Shown: positions 34,094-43,066 of the stretch, piece after piece
Layout: the number at the start of each line of letters is the position of its first letter
How positions within the stretch are numbered: position 1 is the first letter of the stretch
NCBI GenBank assembly: GCA_020051175.1
Contig: JAGVJJ010000060.1
Coordinates: 1-64,000 of the forward strand
Origin: Bacteroidia bacterium
GTDB lineage: Bacteria > Bacteroidota > Bacteroidia > 2-12-FULL-35-15
Direction: 5' to 3'
DNA length: 64,000 nt
The notes under the pieces: model-generated
Told to the model about the DNA's origin: nothing
The model's input: only the letters and a program-made list of their open reading frames with translations
Database searches by the model: none
Program-made: the position numbers and the translations under genes

Positions 34094-34220
34094 TAGTTCA
34101 TCGGATTCATAAAAATGTTGTAAACTTGCATATACATGAACAGGAAAAAGATAAACTGCTGCAACGCGATATTAGCGCGGAAAAGAAGTAACGAGTAACC
34201 GGATTAAATTTTGTTTTAGC

Positions 34221-35366
34221 ATGATAAAATGCATTAAGTATTCCTTGTTGTTTTCAATGTTATTGGGCAATATAGCATATAGCCAGACGATAGAACAGCA
34301 TGAGAAAAAGAAACGATTTCTTGGCTTCAGAAGCCTGAATGATACGATTGATGACGTAAAGAAAGGTTTTTTTATATTACCTCTGTTGTATTATACTCCC
34401 GATACCCGCTGGGCAGCTGGTGCGGCTGGGGTATATTATTTTAAGCTCAGCCCCAAAGGAGTAAATGAGTATGAAACAAGGGTTTCCAATATTCAGTTTT
34501 TAGCAGATTATACACAGAACAGGCAACTCGATGTGTGGGGACAATGGAATGTGTTTACTCAAAACGAAAATTATCTGCTCAAAGGGGAATTTCGCTACCG
34601 CAATTTTCCTGATCGTTTTTATGGTATTGGAAATGCATCACTGAAAACGGATGAGGAGCGGTATGAATATAACCTTCTTAGTTTTAAATCACTTTTTCTG
34701 AAAAAGGTCTATCCATCTGTTTTTCTCGGTGTGGATTATCATTACGAGAAAGAGTATGGGTTTAAATATACACAGGGGGGTAAGCTCGAAGATGGTTCTA
34801 TTGTTGGCCATAACGGTGGTATTCAGTCGGCCCTTGGCCTTGTGGCAATCTATGACAGTCGTGATAATGTAATTAATACCTTTAAAGGAAGCCTTTTTGA
34901 AGTTTCATCCTACTTCTATAAGCCACAAATTGGCAGTACATTCGATTTCACTTTTCTGAATGTCCTATACCAGAAATACTGGCGTTTGAAAGGCAGGCAG
35001 GTTTTGGCGCTGCAAACAAAAGCAAGATATGGTTTCGGTCAGGTGCCTTTCCTGGACATGTCGAATGCCGGAAATGATGATATACTGAGAGGATATCCTA
35101 AAAACCGGTTTCGTGATGTAAACTTTCTTGGCGGGCAGCTGGAATACCGTTTTCCTTTATTCTGGAGGTTTGGGATGGTTACATTTGCTGGAGCAGGTGA
35201 TGTTTTTGGCAAGCACAGCGATTTGTCTATGGCTAAGGTAAAATATTCTGTTGGAGCGGGATTGCGTTTTGTGGTAAATCCGGCCGAACGCCTGAATATA
35301 CGTTTGGATTATGGATACGGCCGTGAGGGAGGCTATTTTTATTTTATGGTAGCAGAATCTTTTTAA
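34221..35366 (+). CDS. Omp85-type outer membrane beta-barrel protein
   Basis: A 381-aa protein with a signal peptide (1-22, IAYSQT). It contains mainly the C-terminal BamA/TamA-type barrel, without recognisable POTRA domains. The hallmark lid-lock motif is seen as DDILRGYPKNRFRD. The final strand ends in Phe (YFYFMVAESF), the outer-membrane insertion signal. Alternating hydrophobic strands (YFKLSPKGVNEYETRVSN, LKGEFRYRNFPDRFYGIGN) fit a 16-stranded barrel. Proteins of this short class translocate or anchor passenger domains or are of unknown role. Upstream, a possible 20-codon leader ORF with two adjacent Cys codons (34136-34198) was noted. Confidence 0.85.
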   Translation: MIKCIKYSLLFSMLLGNIAYSQTIEQHEKKKRFLGFRSLNDTIDDVKKGFFILPLLYYTPDTRWAAGAAGVYYFKLSPKGVNEYETRVSNIQFLADYTQNRQLDVWGQWNVFTQNENYLLKGEFRYRNFPDRFYGIGNASLKTDEERYEYNLLSFKSLFLKKVYPSVFLGVDYHYEKEYGFKYTQGGKLEDGSIVGHNGGIQSALGLVAIYDSRDNVINTFKGSLFEVSSYFYKPQIGSTFDFTFLNVLYQKYWRLKGRQVLALQTKARYGFGQVPFLDMSNAGNDDILRGYPKNRFRDVNFLGGQLEYRFPLFWRFGMVTFAGAGDVFGKHSDLSMAKVKYSVGAGLRFVVNPAERLNIRLDYGYGREGGYFYFMVAESF

Positions 35367-35451
35367 AACGTATCCCTTTTGTTTTAAAAAAAATTAATAG
35401 GTTTGTTTCTTTTTCGTCTGAACTGCATTATGAGTGTAAAACCCCCTCAAA

Positions 35452-35613
35452 ATGAAGAACTCAGCCAAACCCACCGCAGCTCCCGCACCAGTTCCTTCTG
35501 TGAAGACTCTGGATGAGGAAATAATGACCTGGATACAATTAAAAGTAGCAAAGGCGCAAAAGCGTATTCCTTTGATAGAACAGGAACGGCCAGCTTTTGT
35601 AAAACTTTCATGA
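35452..35613 (+). CDS. Small hypothetical protein, 53 aa
   Basis: A short open frame, MKNSAKPTAAPAPVPSVKTL to RPAFVKLS, has a low-complexity Pro/Ala start and a basic amphipathic helix (EEIMTWIQLKVAKAQKRI). Codon use resembles neighbouring genes. It lies alone between the barrel protein and sigma factor 2. No homology is recognised. The rest of 35367-35736 shows no other feature. Confidence 0.4.
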   Translation: MKNSAKPTAAPAPVPSVKTLDEEIMTWIQLKVAKAQKRIPLIEQERPAFVKLS

Positions 35614-35736
35614 AACACTGTCCCATTGACGGATAGAATAATTGCCGTTTTTTTCTTTATTTAGGGCTCTAAATTTTTTTTATTTTCTCTTGTGACTTTT
35701 CACAACCAACGGTATTATGGTTGTAAAAGGAACAAA

Positions 35737-36327
35737 ATGATAGCCATTACATATATGACACAATCGGCCGCTCATCATAAAACAGTGGAACAAATCCAGG
35801 AGGAAATGGAGCTGGTAATAGCTGCACAAAAGGATCCACGTTGTTTTGAACCTTTATATACACGCTATTACAAAACGATTGCCTCCTTTATTTACCACCG
35901 TTTGGATAGTAAGGAGGAAGCTTTTGAGCTCACTTCCCAGGTGTTCTACAAGGCACTTGAAAACCTTTCTAAATACAAGGTTCAGGGGGTGCCCTTCTCT
36001 GCATGGCTGTTCCGTATTGCCAGCAATGAACTGAACCTGTTCTTTCGTAAAAACAAATCCGCACGTTTTGTTGATATTGATGAGCGGGGAGCAGCTGATT
36101 TAATGGTTTCCATGGAGGATGTCCCCTCTTCAGTTGCTGACGAACAATTGTTTGCGGCATTGCAACACCTGGAAGAGGAAGAAATGGAACTGATTGATAT
36201 GCGGTTCTTTGAAAAGCGTTCTTTCAAGGAAATATGCGACATCACAGGGCTGAATGAAAGTGCCTGTAAAATGAAGGTTTACAGGATATTGGAAAAGTTA
36301 AAGAAAAAAATTAATAAAACAGTTTAG
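35737..36327 (+). CDS. ECF-type RNA polymerase sigma factor (pair 2)
   Basis: This 196-aa sigma-70 family protein shows region 2 (FEPLYTRYYKTIASFIYHR, AFELTSQVFYKALENL, PFSAWLFRIASNELNLFFRK) and region 4 (EEMELIDMRFFEKRSFKEICDITGLNESACKMKVYRILEKL). I chose ATG 35737; a GTG 45 nt upstream and an ATG at 35755 are alternatives. It is 5 nt upstream of its presumed anti-sigma partner. It is related in arrangement, but not closely in sequence, to the factor at 31350. Confidence 0.87.
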   Translation: MIAITYMTQSAAHHKTVEQIQEEMELVIAAQKDPRCFEPLYTRYYKTIASFIYHRLDSKEEAFELTSQVFYKALENLSKYKVQGVPFSAWLFRIASNELNLFFRKNKSARFVDIDERGAADLMVSMEDVPSSVADEQLFAALQHLEEEEMELIDMRFFEKRSFKEICDITGLNESACKMKVYRILEKLKKKINKTV

Positions 36328-36332
36328 AACTC

Positions 36333-37928
36333 ATGAATAAGTTTAATATCAGGAAAAACAGGGAAAAGCTTTCTGACCAGGAAATACAGCAGAATATGAA
36401 TTTCGATAAGTTCATATCAGGCTATACTCCGGGCAAAAGCTGGTTTCCTAAAGGTGGAAAGTTTTATTCCATCTTCGCCTCCACAGTCGCTGTACTTACG
36501 GTAGCAGGATATTTGATTTATAAAAATCAAATGTCTGAAAATGTCACCAGTGAAAAACCATTTATAAATCCTCCTTCTGAAATTTTAAATGTCCCGGCAG
36601 ATTTGTTTGTTTGTCTTTCTGCTGAAGATACAACCATTGTGCATAGCACAGGGACTATCATACATGTGCCGGCCTCTGCGTTCGTAGATGAAAAGGGCAA
36701 TGATATAAGCGGGCCTGTTCAGATTAAGTATCGTGAGTTCCACGACCAGGCAGATATTATGGTAAGCGGGATACCGATGAATTATGATTCTGCTGGTGCT
36801 GGCTATCTGTTGGAATCCGCTGGTATGTTTGAGCTGAAAGCATTCCAGGGAAATAAGCCGGTACAATTAAAGCCTGGCAAATCAATTATGGTAAATATGG
36901 TTTCCCATACCAATAACTCAAGTGATTACAACCTGTATTACCTGGATACTGTTACCAGGAAATGGAATTATATCGCAGAAAACACAAAAACAAACAACAC
37001 TTGCTTACCTGTATTTGAAGTAAATGAACCTTATGCACAAAAGATGAAAGCCGAAGATGCAAAAATGGAGCAGGCGAGGCCTGTATTCCCTGCCAAAGCA
37101 GATCCGGGAGAATATAATTTTGTGATCGACTTTAAAAAAGATGAGTTCCCTGAGCTTGCAGCTTTCACTGGTTTGAAGTTTCAACCTGTAGAAAAAAAGA
37201 AAAAGTTGCACACACAGCTTTCCAAACAGGTTTGGGAAAATATTTCGATAGAAAGAAATGTTGATCCACAGTTCTATGATGTTACTTTCAGCTCTGAAAA
37301 ACAAAAGCAAACAATAAAGGTAAAGCCCGTGGTTGATGACAAAGACTATAATAAGCAAAAAGCGGAATATGATAAAAAATTAAAATTGTACGAAACTTTT
37401 CTTGCTGCGAAGAAAAGACGGGAAAAGGAGAAGAAGGATTCTTTGTACCGTATTAACAAGATATATGAAGCTGTGGCCCAAAGCAGTGATCTGAACGAAA
37501 GATTGAATAACTTTATTGATGGGAATTTTATGGAAACATCAAAGGATTTACTTGTATACAGGACCTTTTCTATTAATAAGCTTGGAATATGGAATAGCGA
37601 TAAACCGTTTAAGTTTTTCGCATCAGACGAGAAATATTCTGCAAGATTTGTGTCGGAACGCAACGTAAACCTGGTTTTGAAGTGTGTATACTTCATGAAG
37701 CGGGATGTAAACAGTATTTATCGCATTGAAGACCTAACTTACAGTAAAATGCCCTTTGCAAAGAATATTGACGTAATCGTTGGTGTTGGATATGACAATT
37801 CATTGTATTATCTTAAGGACGATGAAATAAAGCTTGTAGATACGGGAGATAAGGTGCTTGAGCTTAAAATGAAGGAGGCCAAAGGTGTAATGAATACAAA
37901 AGATTTAAAGCAGCTATTCAAAATATGA
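36333..37928 (+). CDS. Membrane protein, probable anti-sigma partner (pair 2)
   Basis: A 531-aa protein with a short cytoplasmic N terminus (1-45), one transmembrane helix (about 48-66, FYSIFASTVAVLTVAGYLIY) and a large periplasmic part. The periplasmic domain starts with GTIIHVPASAFVDEKGNDISGPVQIKYREF (about 109-138), the same domain as in the 729-aa protein at 31904. A central coiled-coil-like segment (KAEYDKKLKLYETFLAAKKRREKEKKD) follows. It overlaps the next gene by 4 nt (ATGA). It is probably the membrane sensor for sigma factor 2. Confidence 0.75.
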   Translation: MNKFNIRKNREKLSDQEIQQNMNFDKFISGYTPGKSWFPKGGKFYSIFASTVAVLTVAGYLIYKNQMSENVTSEKPFINPPSEILNVPADLFVCLSAEDTTIVHSTGTIIHVPASAFVDEKGNDISGPVQIKYREFHDQADIMVSGIPMNYDSAGAGYLLESAGMFELKAFQGNKPVQLKPGKSIMVNMVSHTNNSSDYNLYYLDTVTRKWNYIAENTKTNNTCLPVFEVNEPYAQKMKAEDAKMEQARPVFPAKADPGEYNFVIDFKKDEFPELAAFTGLKFQPVEKKKKLHTQLSKQVWENISIERNVDPQFYDVTFSSEKQKQTIKVKPVVDDKDYNKQKAEYDKKLKLYETFLAAKKRREKEKKDSLYRINKIYEAVAQSSDLNERLNNFIDGNFMETSKDLLVYRTFSINKLGIWNSDKPFKFFASDEKYSARFVSERNVNLVLKCVYFMKRDVNSIYRIEDLTYSKMPFAKNIDVIVGVGYDNSLYYLKDDEIKLVDTGDKVLELKMKEAKGVMNTKDLKQLFKI

Positions 37929-38662
37929 GTTTACGTCAGTTTATTTGTTTTTCTATACTTACACTGCTTGCTCTGCAGTTGTGTTCACAAACCCTTGTGT
38001 TCACTGTGCGTGCGCCTGCTATACAATGCTCAATCGTAACGGATGAAAGTTTCCTGAGGCTTGAGGTTGATAATCCTGTCAGGGTTAAAATCAAAGGCCC
38101 CGAGAATCTTAAAATCCATGTTTTCCTGACGGGGGGTAAGATAATTTCTTCAAAAGGGGATATCTATTACATGCGCTTTACAAAGCCGGGAACAGCCGCA
38201 ATATCTGTATATAAAGAAGGGAAGTACGGAAGGGATTTGCTTACTACAAAAAAAATGGATGTAAAAGGTCCTGAATTATATTTCTGCAATATAAAACTGG
38301 ATTCAGTATCTAAATATATCCGTCTGAAAGGAAATGGGGCAGGTATGCATGCCTACTCCAATTACTATAAAAAGGATATGAGCATTACATCTTTTGAAAT
38401 GTTTTTTACTGAAGATACTACCAGGAGGGGTGCCGAGCCTGCACGCATGAAATCAGATAGCTGCATGATTACTCAGCAGATGAAAAATGCGATTATGAAT
38501 TTTCAGCCCAAATACAGTTCCATTTATATGCTCAATATTATTTGTAAAGTGCCCGATGGCACGAAGCGCATTCTTGATCCCATACAACTCCGGGTAGATG
38601 TGGATACTGCCAATAAAGAAAAATTATCGCTTATTTATTCTGTTTCCCGAAAAGTTTTGTAA
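37925..38662 (+). CDS. Exported protein with GldM C-terminal-like domain
   Basis: A 245-aa protein with signal peptide (1-22). The segment DNPVRVKIKGPENLKIHVFLTGGKI...YYMRFTKPGTAAISVY resembles the C-terminal beta domain of the gliding/T9SS protein GldM, followed by a second domain beginning at GPELYFCNIKLDS. It is translationally coupled to the sigma/anti-sigma pair 2 and is therefore a likely effector or ligand of that pathway. The exact function is unknown. Confidence 0.65.
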   Translation: MSLRQFICFSILTLLALQLCSQTLVFTVRAPAIQCSIVTDESFLRLEVDNPVRVKIKGPENLKIHVFLTGGKIISSKGDIYYMRFTKPGTAAISVYKEGKYGRDLLTTKKMDVKGPELYFCNIKLDSVSKYIRLKGNGAGMHAYSNYYKKDMSITSFEMFFTEDTTRRGAEPARMKSDSCMITQQMKNAIMNFQPKYSSIYMLNIICKVPDGTKRILDPIQLRVDVDTANKEKLSLIYSVSRKVL

Positions 38663-38715
38663 ATCGTTTATGGAATTTTTTACCTCATGCGTCTATCTGG
38701 TAAAAGAAATTCTTT

Positions 38716-40017
38716 ATGCGTTATTTCATATTCAATCTTCTTGTTTTTGCTACGCTTTCTCTTTATTCCAGGCAGGTATGTGTTAAAGGGAAAGTGATTG
38801 ATGCGGAAAGTGCATCACCCCTGGCTGGTGTTGTCGTTTCATTAAGTGGCAGCGCTTTCAATACTCTTTCCGGTGAGGACGGGCGGTTTTCCTTTAGAGT
38901 AAATGAAGATGCCGGTAGCTGGCTGTCCTGCACAAGGTTCGGTTATGAGCCTACAGTAAAAAAAATAAGTTTAAACAAGGACACTGTTTTTGTGACAGTA
39001 GCCATGAAAATGAAGCAATTTGCCCTTCCCGGGGTTACGGTTTCTGCAAATAATGATATTGATACGGTTTTCGGTACATGGCGCTTCAGTGTTGCGGATT
39101 TTGAGTTTTATGAAGACAAGCTGCTGCTGCTTACCTATGAAAAGAGCCTGAAAAATGCAAAACTGATTTTGGCCGATGCCTCTCAAAAGGTGCTTTCATC
39201 CTTTGTAATACCCGATGAGGCAAAGCGTTTTTTTAAAGATTATACCGGTACGGTAAACGTCATTTGTGATGAGCATATTTACAGGATTGCAATCAGGGAA
39301 AATAGGTTGTACCTGGCCTCATTGCCGGTAGATGCCTTTAATGAAAGGATTTTGCCTTGTATTGATTCCCTCGGTAAGAACATTTATTTTTCGGATTATA
39401 GCAGGGATTACCCTGAATTCACCTACTACGCCTATAATCCATCTATGGATCAGGTACATTCTTTGAAAACTGTTACCGACAGGGAACAGTTGAAAGAATA
39501 CAATATGGCTTACTATTTCCTGAAACCCAAGGAGCGTCTTATTGCGCGCAAACTGGAGGCAGAGTACAATGTGGATAAGCACAAAATTGCGGCTGTAATG
39601 GCAGGTGCAACCCAAAATATGCTGTATACTCCATTGTATGCGCCTTTGTACATTATTCACGATACTATTATGGTGTTTGATCATTACAACAATGCAATTT
39701 TAAAATATACCGCTGATAATAACCGTTTTGATTCCATACCAGTGAACTACCACCACCCGGCACAATGGCGGGATTGGAAACACAAGCTTTTTGTTGATAA
39801 GGGAAAAGGTGATGTATATGCTTTATATGAAAAAAACGGGTTTTTCTGCCTGAAACAAGTCAGCCTTTCAACAGGTGCTGTTATAGGTTCTTACACGCTA
39901 TACAACAGGTTTGTTAAAAATATAAAGGTGAAAGATGGATATGTATATTATGTTTTCCATCCGTTTGAGTCCCTGCAGCAGGCTTTTGTTTACCGCGAAA
40001 AAATAAGCATCAAATGA
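38716..40017 (+). CDS. Exported protein with carboxypeptidase-regulatory-like domain
   Basis: A 433-aa protein with signal peptide (1-18) and a CarboxypepD_reg-like beta-sandwich (about 22-105: VKGKVIDAESASPLAGVVVSL...FGYEPTVKKI), as found before TonB-dependent receptor plugs. No TonB barrel follows. Instead there is a beta-rich region of about 320 residues (propeller-like repeats such as KLLLLTYEKSLKNAKLIL, NRLYLASLPVD). It is probably surface or periplasmic. It is likely in the same transcription unit as the GldM-like gene 53 nt upstream. Confidence 0.7.
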   Translation: MRYFIFNLLVFATLSLYSRQVCVKGKVIDAESASPLAGVVVSLSGSAFNTLSGEDGRFSFRVNEDAGSWLSCTRFGYEPTVKKISLNKDTVFVTVAMKMKQFALPGVTVSANNDIDTVFGTWRFSVADFEFYEDKLLLLTYEKSLKNAKLILADASQKVLSSFVIPDEAKRFFKDYTGTVNVICDEHIYRIAIRENRLYLASLPVDAFNERILPCIDSLGKNIYFSDYSRDYPEFTYYAYNPSMDQVHSLKTVTDREQLKEYNMAYYFLKPKERLIARKLEAEYNVDKHKIAAVMAGATQNMLYTPLYAPLYIIHDTIMVFDHYNNAILKYTADNNRFDSIPVNYHHPAQWRDWKHKLFVDKGKGDVYALYEKNGFFCLKQVSLSTGAVIGSYTLYNRFVKNIKVKDGYVYYVFHPFESLQQAFVYREKISIK

Positions 40018-40138
40018 ATTGGGGAAATTGAACCACAATCTCTGCGGGTCAACCAGGGATGTTTAAACGTATTGCCTTCTTTTTGGTGGGCATTCAATTT
40101 GTAAGTTTCATAATAAAGTCTTTGAAAACAAATGTGGA

Positions 40139-40603
40139 ATGGAACATAAGAAGCTGGCAGGTAAAATAATACTTGTAGACGATGAAAAAATAGAAAAGGA
40201 GCTGTTGGAAATGGCTTTGGGCAACCTGGGGATACGTGTTGAACTCCTTTATTTTCATGATGCTTTTGAAGCACTTGAATATCTGAGGAACACCAGTGAT
40301 GATATTTTTATTATCATTTCGGATATGAATATGCCCAAAATGAATGGTCTTGATTTCAAAAAGGCTATCGATAATGATCCAAACCTCCGTTTTAAAGGCG
40401 TTCCATTTATCTTTTCAAGTACTGCTGCCACTAAACATCAGCTCGAAGAGGCTTACGATTATCGCCTTCAGGGTTATTTCCTGAAACCTCATGATATTAA
40501 TTCCATTGCGAAACAGCTGGAGCTGATTATCAATTACTGGATAATAAGTGTTCGTCCGGACAGCGATTATCTTGGCAAGCAGGAAAGCGTTTACAAGCTT
40601 TGA
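40139..40603 (+). CDS. Single-domain response regulator
   Basis: A 154-aa receiver domain protein of the Rcp1/CheY-like class. It has an acidic pocket D14-D15-E16 (ILVDDE), phosphoacceptor D62 (IISDMNMPKMNG), a Thr/Ser switch (FSSTAATK) and Lys in YFLKPHD. No output domain is present, so it acts through protein-protein contacts. No histidine kinase is encoded nearby. Confidence 0.93.
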   Translation: MEHKKLAGKIILVDDEKIEKELLEMALGNLGIRVELLYFHDAFEALEYLRNTSDDIFIIISDMNMPKMNGLDFKKAIDNDPNLRFKGVPFIFSSTAATKHQLEEAYDYRLQGYFLKPHDINSIAKQLELIINYWIISVRPDSDYLGKQESVYKL

Positions 40604-40690
40604 CAATGCTGTCATTTCTTTGCGATAAAACCATTATTTCCGTTTTTTCAATATTGTTGTATCTTTATACAGTAATATAAAAAAGCAACA

Positions 40691-42970
40691 ATGAAAATTT
40701 ACCGTTTCTTCTTATTTCTTCTTCTGCTTTCCGCTCCCGCTTTTTCACAAACGGATGTAAAGCCAAAGCTGTCGCCACTTACAAAGAAGTATCTTGCTGA
40801 ACTGAAAAAAGGTTCTTCGCCATCAAAAATACAGGATGGCTATGTTTATAAAAGGCTTGCCGATGGCAATCTGTGTATCAGTGCCATGATAAAGGTGGCA
40901 GAGGAGTCCTCTGTAAATCAGAAACTAATTGCTGCCGGCATTACCGTGGGTACCAAGGCTGGCAGTATATGGACCGTACAGGTCCCTTTGGATAAAGTTG
41001 CCGATTTTACATCTATTGCTGGTATTTCATACATTCAGTTGGATGAGCCTGTTTTTCCTGCTTTGCACATGGCAAGAAAGGCTTCCCGTGTAGATTCGGT
41101 TCACATGGGCTATAACCTGCCAATGGCATACAGCGGTAAGAATGTTATAATGGGCGTAATTGATTTTGGTTTTGATTACAATCATCCTACCTTTTATGAT
41201 ACCACACACTCGGCATACAGGGTAAAAAGGGTATGGGAGCTGGGCAATAACGGTACTCCTCCTTCCGGCTATGCTTATGGTCATGAACTTGTTGATTCAG
41301 GAAGCATCCTGTTACAAGGTACTGACAACATGGTACAGAGTCATGGCACTTGTGTTGCAGGTATTGCGGCTGGTTCCGGTGTTGGCAGCATTGTTACTTC
41401 CGACAGGTACCGGGGTATGGCTTATGAGTCCGAAATGGTGTTTGTGGGTGTAAGGCGTGATTCTATTGAAGACCAATGGATGCAGAGTGGATTTTCTGAT
41501 TTTGTTGATGGTATAAACTATATTCTGACTTACGCCAACACAGTTGGGAAGCCCGCTGTTGTAAACATCAGCTGGGGCTCACAATCCGGTCCTCATGATG
41601 GAACATCCCTGTTTAACCAGGCTTGCGACAATCTTACGGGGCCAGGAAAAATTGTTGTGATGAGTGCCGGTAATGAAGGGCAGGATAAAATACACCTTTC
41701 AAAAACATTCACTTCAACGGATACATTGCTCAACACATTTGTGGTTTTTGAACCCGCTAATTACAGGCGCACCTGGGTGGATATCTGGGGCGATACCAAT
41801 AAAACCTTTTGCGCGAGCGTCACCCTATACCACAACGGGGTGGCTGGAAATACGACCGGGTATTATTGCATAGACGACTTGCTTCACACGCATAACATTA
41901 TGGCCGCAAACGGCACTGATACGTGCCTGGTGGAATTTATAACTGCTACGGCCGAGTTCAATGGCAAACCAAGAATGACCATTAACATCTTTAACAAAGG
42001 CACCGACAGTGTCAGGGTATCCGTTAAAGGCAATGATGGTAAAATCAATGCCTGGGATGAATACTATTACTATGGTTTCCCATACCGTTTCAGCAGTGAG
42101 TTTAAAAGCCTTGGTATTGCCGGGCATGTAAATGGAAACAGCATATCAACTGTTAGTGACATGGGCAGTGCACAGTCGGTGTTGCTGATTGGTGCCTATG
42201 CTTCAAAAGTTAATTTTACAGATATCAATGGCAATGCATGGAGCTATAGTGGCTATGTGCAGAACGGTAAACTTGCACCATTCTCTAGCCGCGGTCCTAT
42301 GATTGATGGCAGGATCAAGCCCGATATTGCTGCACCGGGCATCACTATTGCATCTGCAATGACTTCTTATTCAACTTCTCACACGCCAACAGGCGATGAC
42401 AGTTCTTCTGTAATCAGCGTGGTAAGCGGGTATCAGCATCCTGTTACCGGAAACAGTTATTATTACACGGAATTTCTGGGTACTTCTGCATCTTCTCCAG
42501 CAGCAGCGGGTATAGTGGCATTATTGCTACAAGCCAATCCCAGCCTTGACCCTGAGCAGCTGAGGGAAATTATCAGAACAACCGCCATTGAGGATGCACA
42601 AACAGGAAATATACCCGATGCCGGAAATAACAATTGGGGCCATGGGAAACTGAATGCGTATGCAGCAATTAAAAAGGTGTTGCAGGGAGCTTCGGGGGTT
42701 TACGATTTCCAGGGTAAAAGGCTGGATTGCGTGCTGTATCCAAATCCTAACAACGGTCATTTTACTCTTGATTATACTTCCGATAAGCAGGAAACAGTTA
42801 ACATAGATGTTATGAATGTTGCTGGTAGCAAAGTTGCGGGGCAGTCATGGAGCGTAAGCACCGGAAATAACCGTCAGCAGCTAAACCTGGCAGGACTGCC
42901 TAAAGGGCTCTATATCGTAAGGGTTTCATCTGCCGAAGGGTATGTCAATATAAAAACATTGGTGGATTAA
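40691..42970 (+). CDS. Subtilisin-like (S8) serine protease with T9SS sorting domain
   Basis: A 759-aa secreted protease with a signal peptide (1-19). The catalytic triad is Asp near residue 158 (GVIDFGFDYNHP), His near 218 (QSHGTCVAGIAAG) and Ser near 599 (GTSASSPAAAGIVALL). A large insertion (about 300-450) lies between His and Ser, with the oxyanion Asn region NISWGSQSG preceding it. The C terminus (YPNPNNGHFTLDY... GLPKGLYIVRVSS) is a Por sorting domain. It should be exported by T9SS and degrade extracellular protein. Confidence 0.95.
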   Translation: MKIYRFFLFLLLLSAPAFSQTDVKPKLSPLTKKYLAELKKGSSPSKIQDGYVYKRLADGNLCISAMIKVAEESSVNQKLIAAGITVGTKAGSIWTVQVPLDKVADFTSIAGISYIQLDEPVFPALHMARKASRVDSVHMGYNLPMAYSGKNVIMGVIDFGFDYNHPTFYDTTHSAYRVKRVWELGNNGTPPSGYAYGHELVDSGSILLQGTDNMVQSHGTCVAGIAAGSGVGSIVTSDRYRGMAYESEMVFVGVRRDSIEDQWMQSGFSDFVDGINYILTYANTVGKPAVVNISWGSQSGPHDGTSLFNQACDNLTGPGKIVVMSAGNEGQDKIHLSKTFTSTDTLLNTFVVFEPANYRRTWVDIWGDTNKTFCASVTLYHNGVAGNTTGYYCIDDLLHTHNIMAANGTDTCLVEFITATAEFNGKPRMTINIFNKGTDSVRVSVKGNDGKINAWDEYYYYGFPYRFSSEFKSLGIAGHVNGNSISTVSDMGSAQSVLLIGAYASKVNFTDINGNAWSYSGYVQNGKLAPFSSRGPMIDGRIKPDIAAPGITIASAMTSYSTSHTPTGDDSSSVISVVSGYQHPVTGNSYYYTEFLGTSASSPAAAGIVALLLQANPSLDPEQLREIIRTTAIEDAQTGNIPDAGNNNWGHGKLNAYAAIKKVLQGASGVYDFQGKRLDCVLYPNPNNGHFTLDYTSDKQETVNIDVMNVAGSKVAGQSWSVSTGNNRQQLNLAGLPKGLYIVRVSSAEGYVNIKTLVD

Positions 42971-43066
42971 TGGCGTGTTAGTTGCACCAGGGCAGTGCCG
43001 GCCTGTGTTCACGTTCTGCCAAAGCATTTTTTTTGTAACTTTAGCCTTTGCGAAAATATTAGTAAA

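Noticed and set aside
42985-43035. Terminator after the S8 protease gene
   Set aside because: A GGCAG/CTGCC pair exists, but the T-run is separated from the stem and the loop is long.
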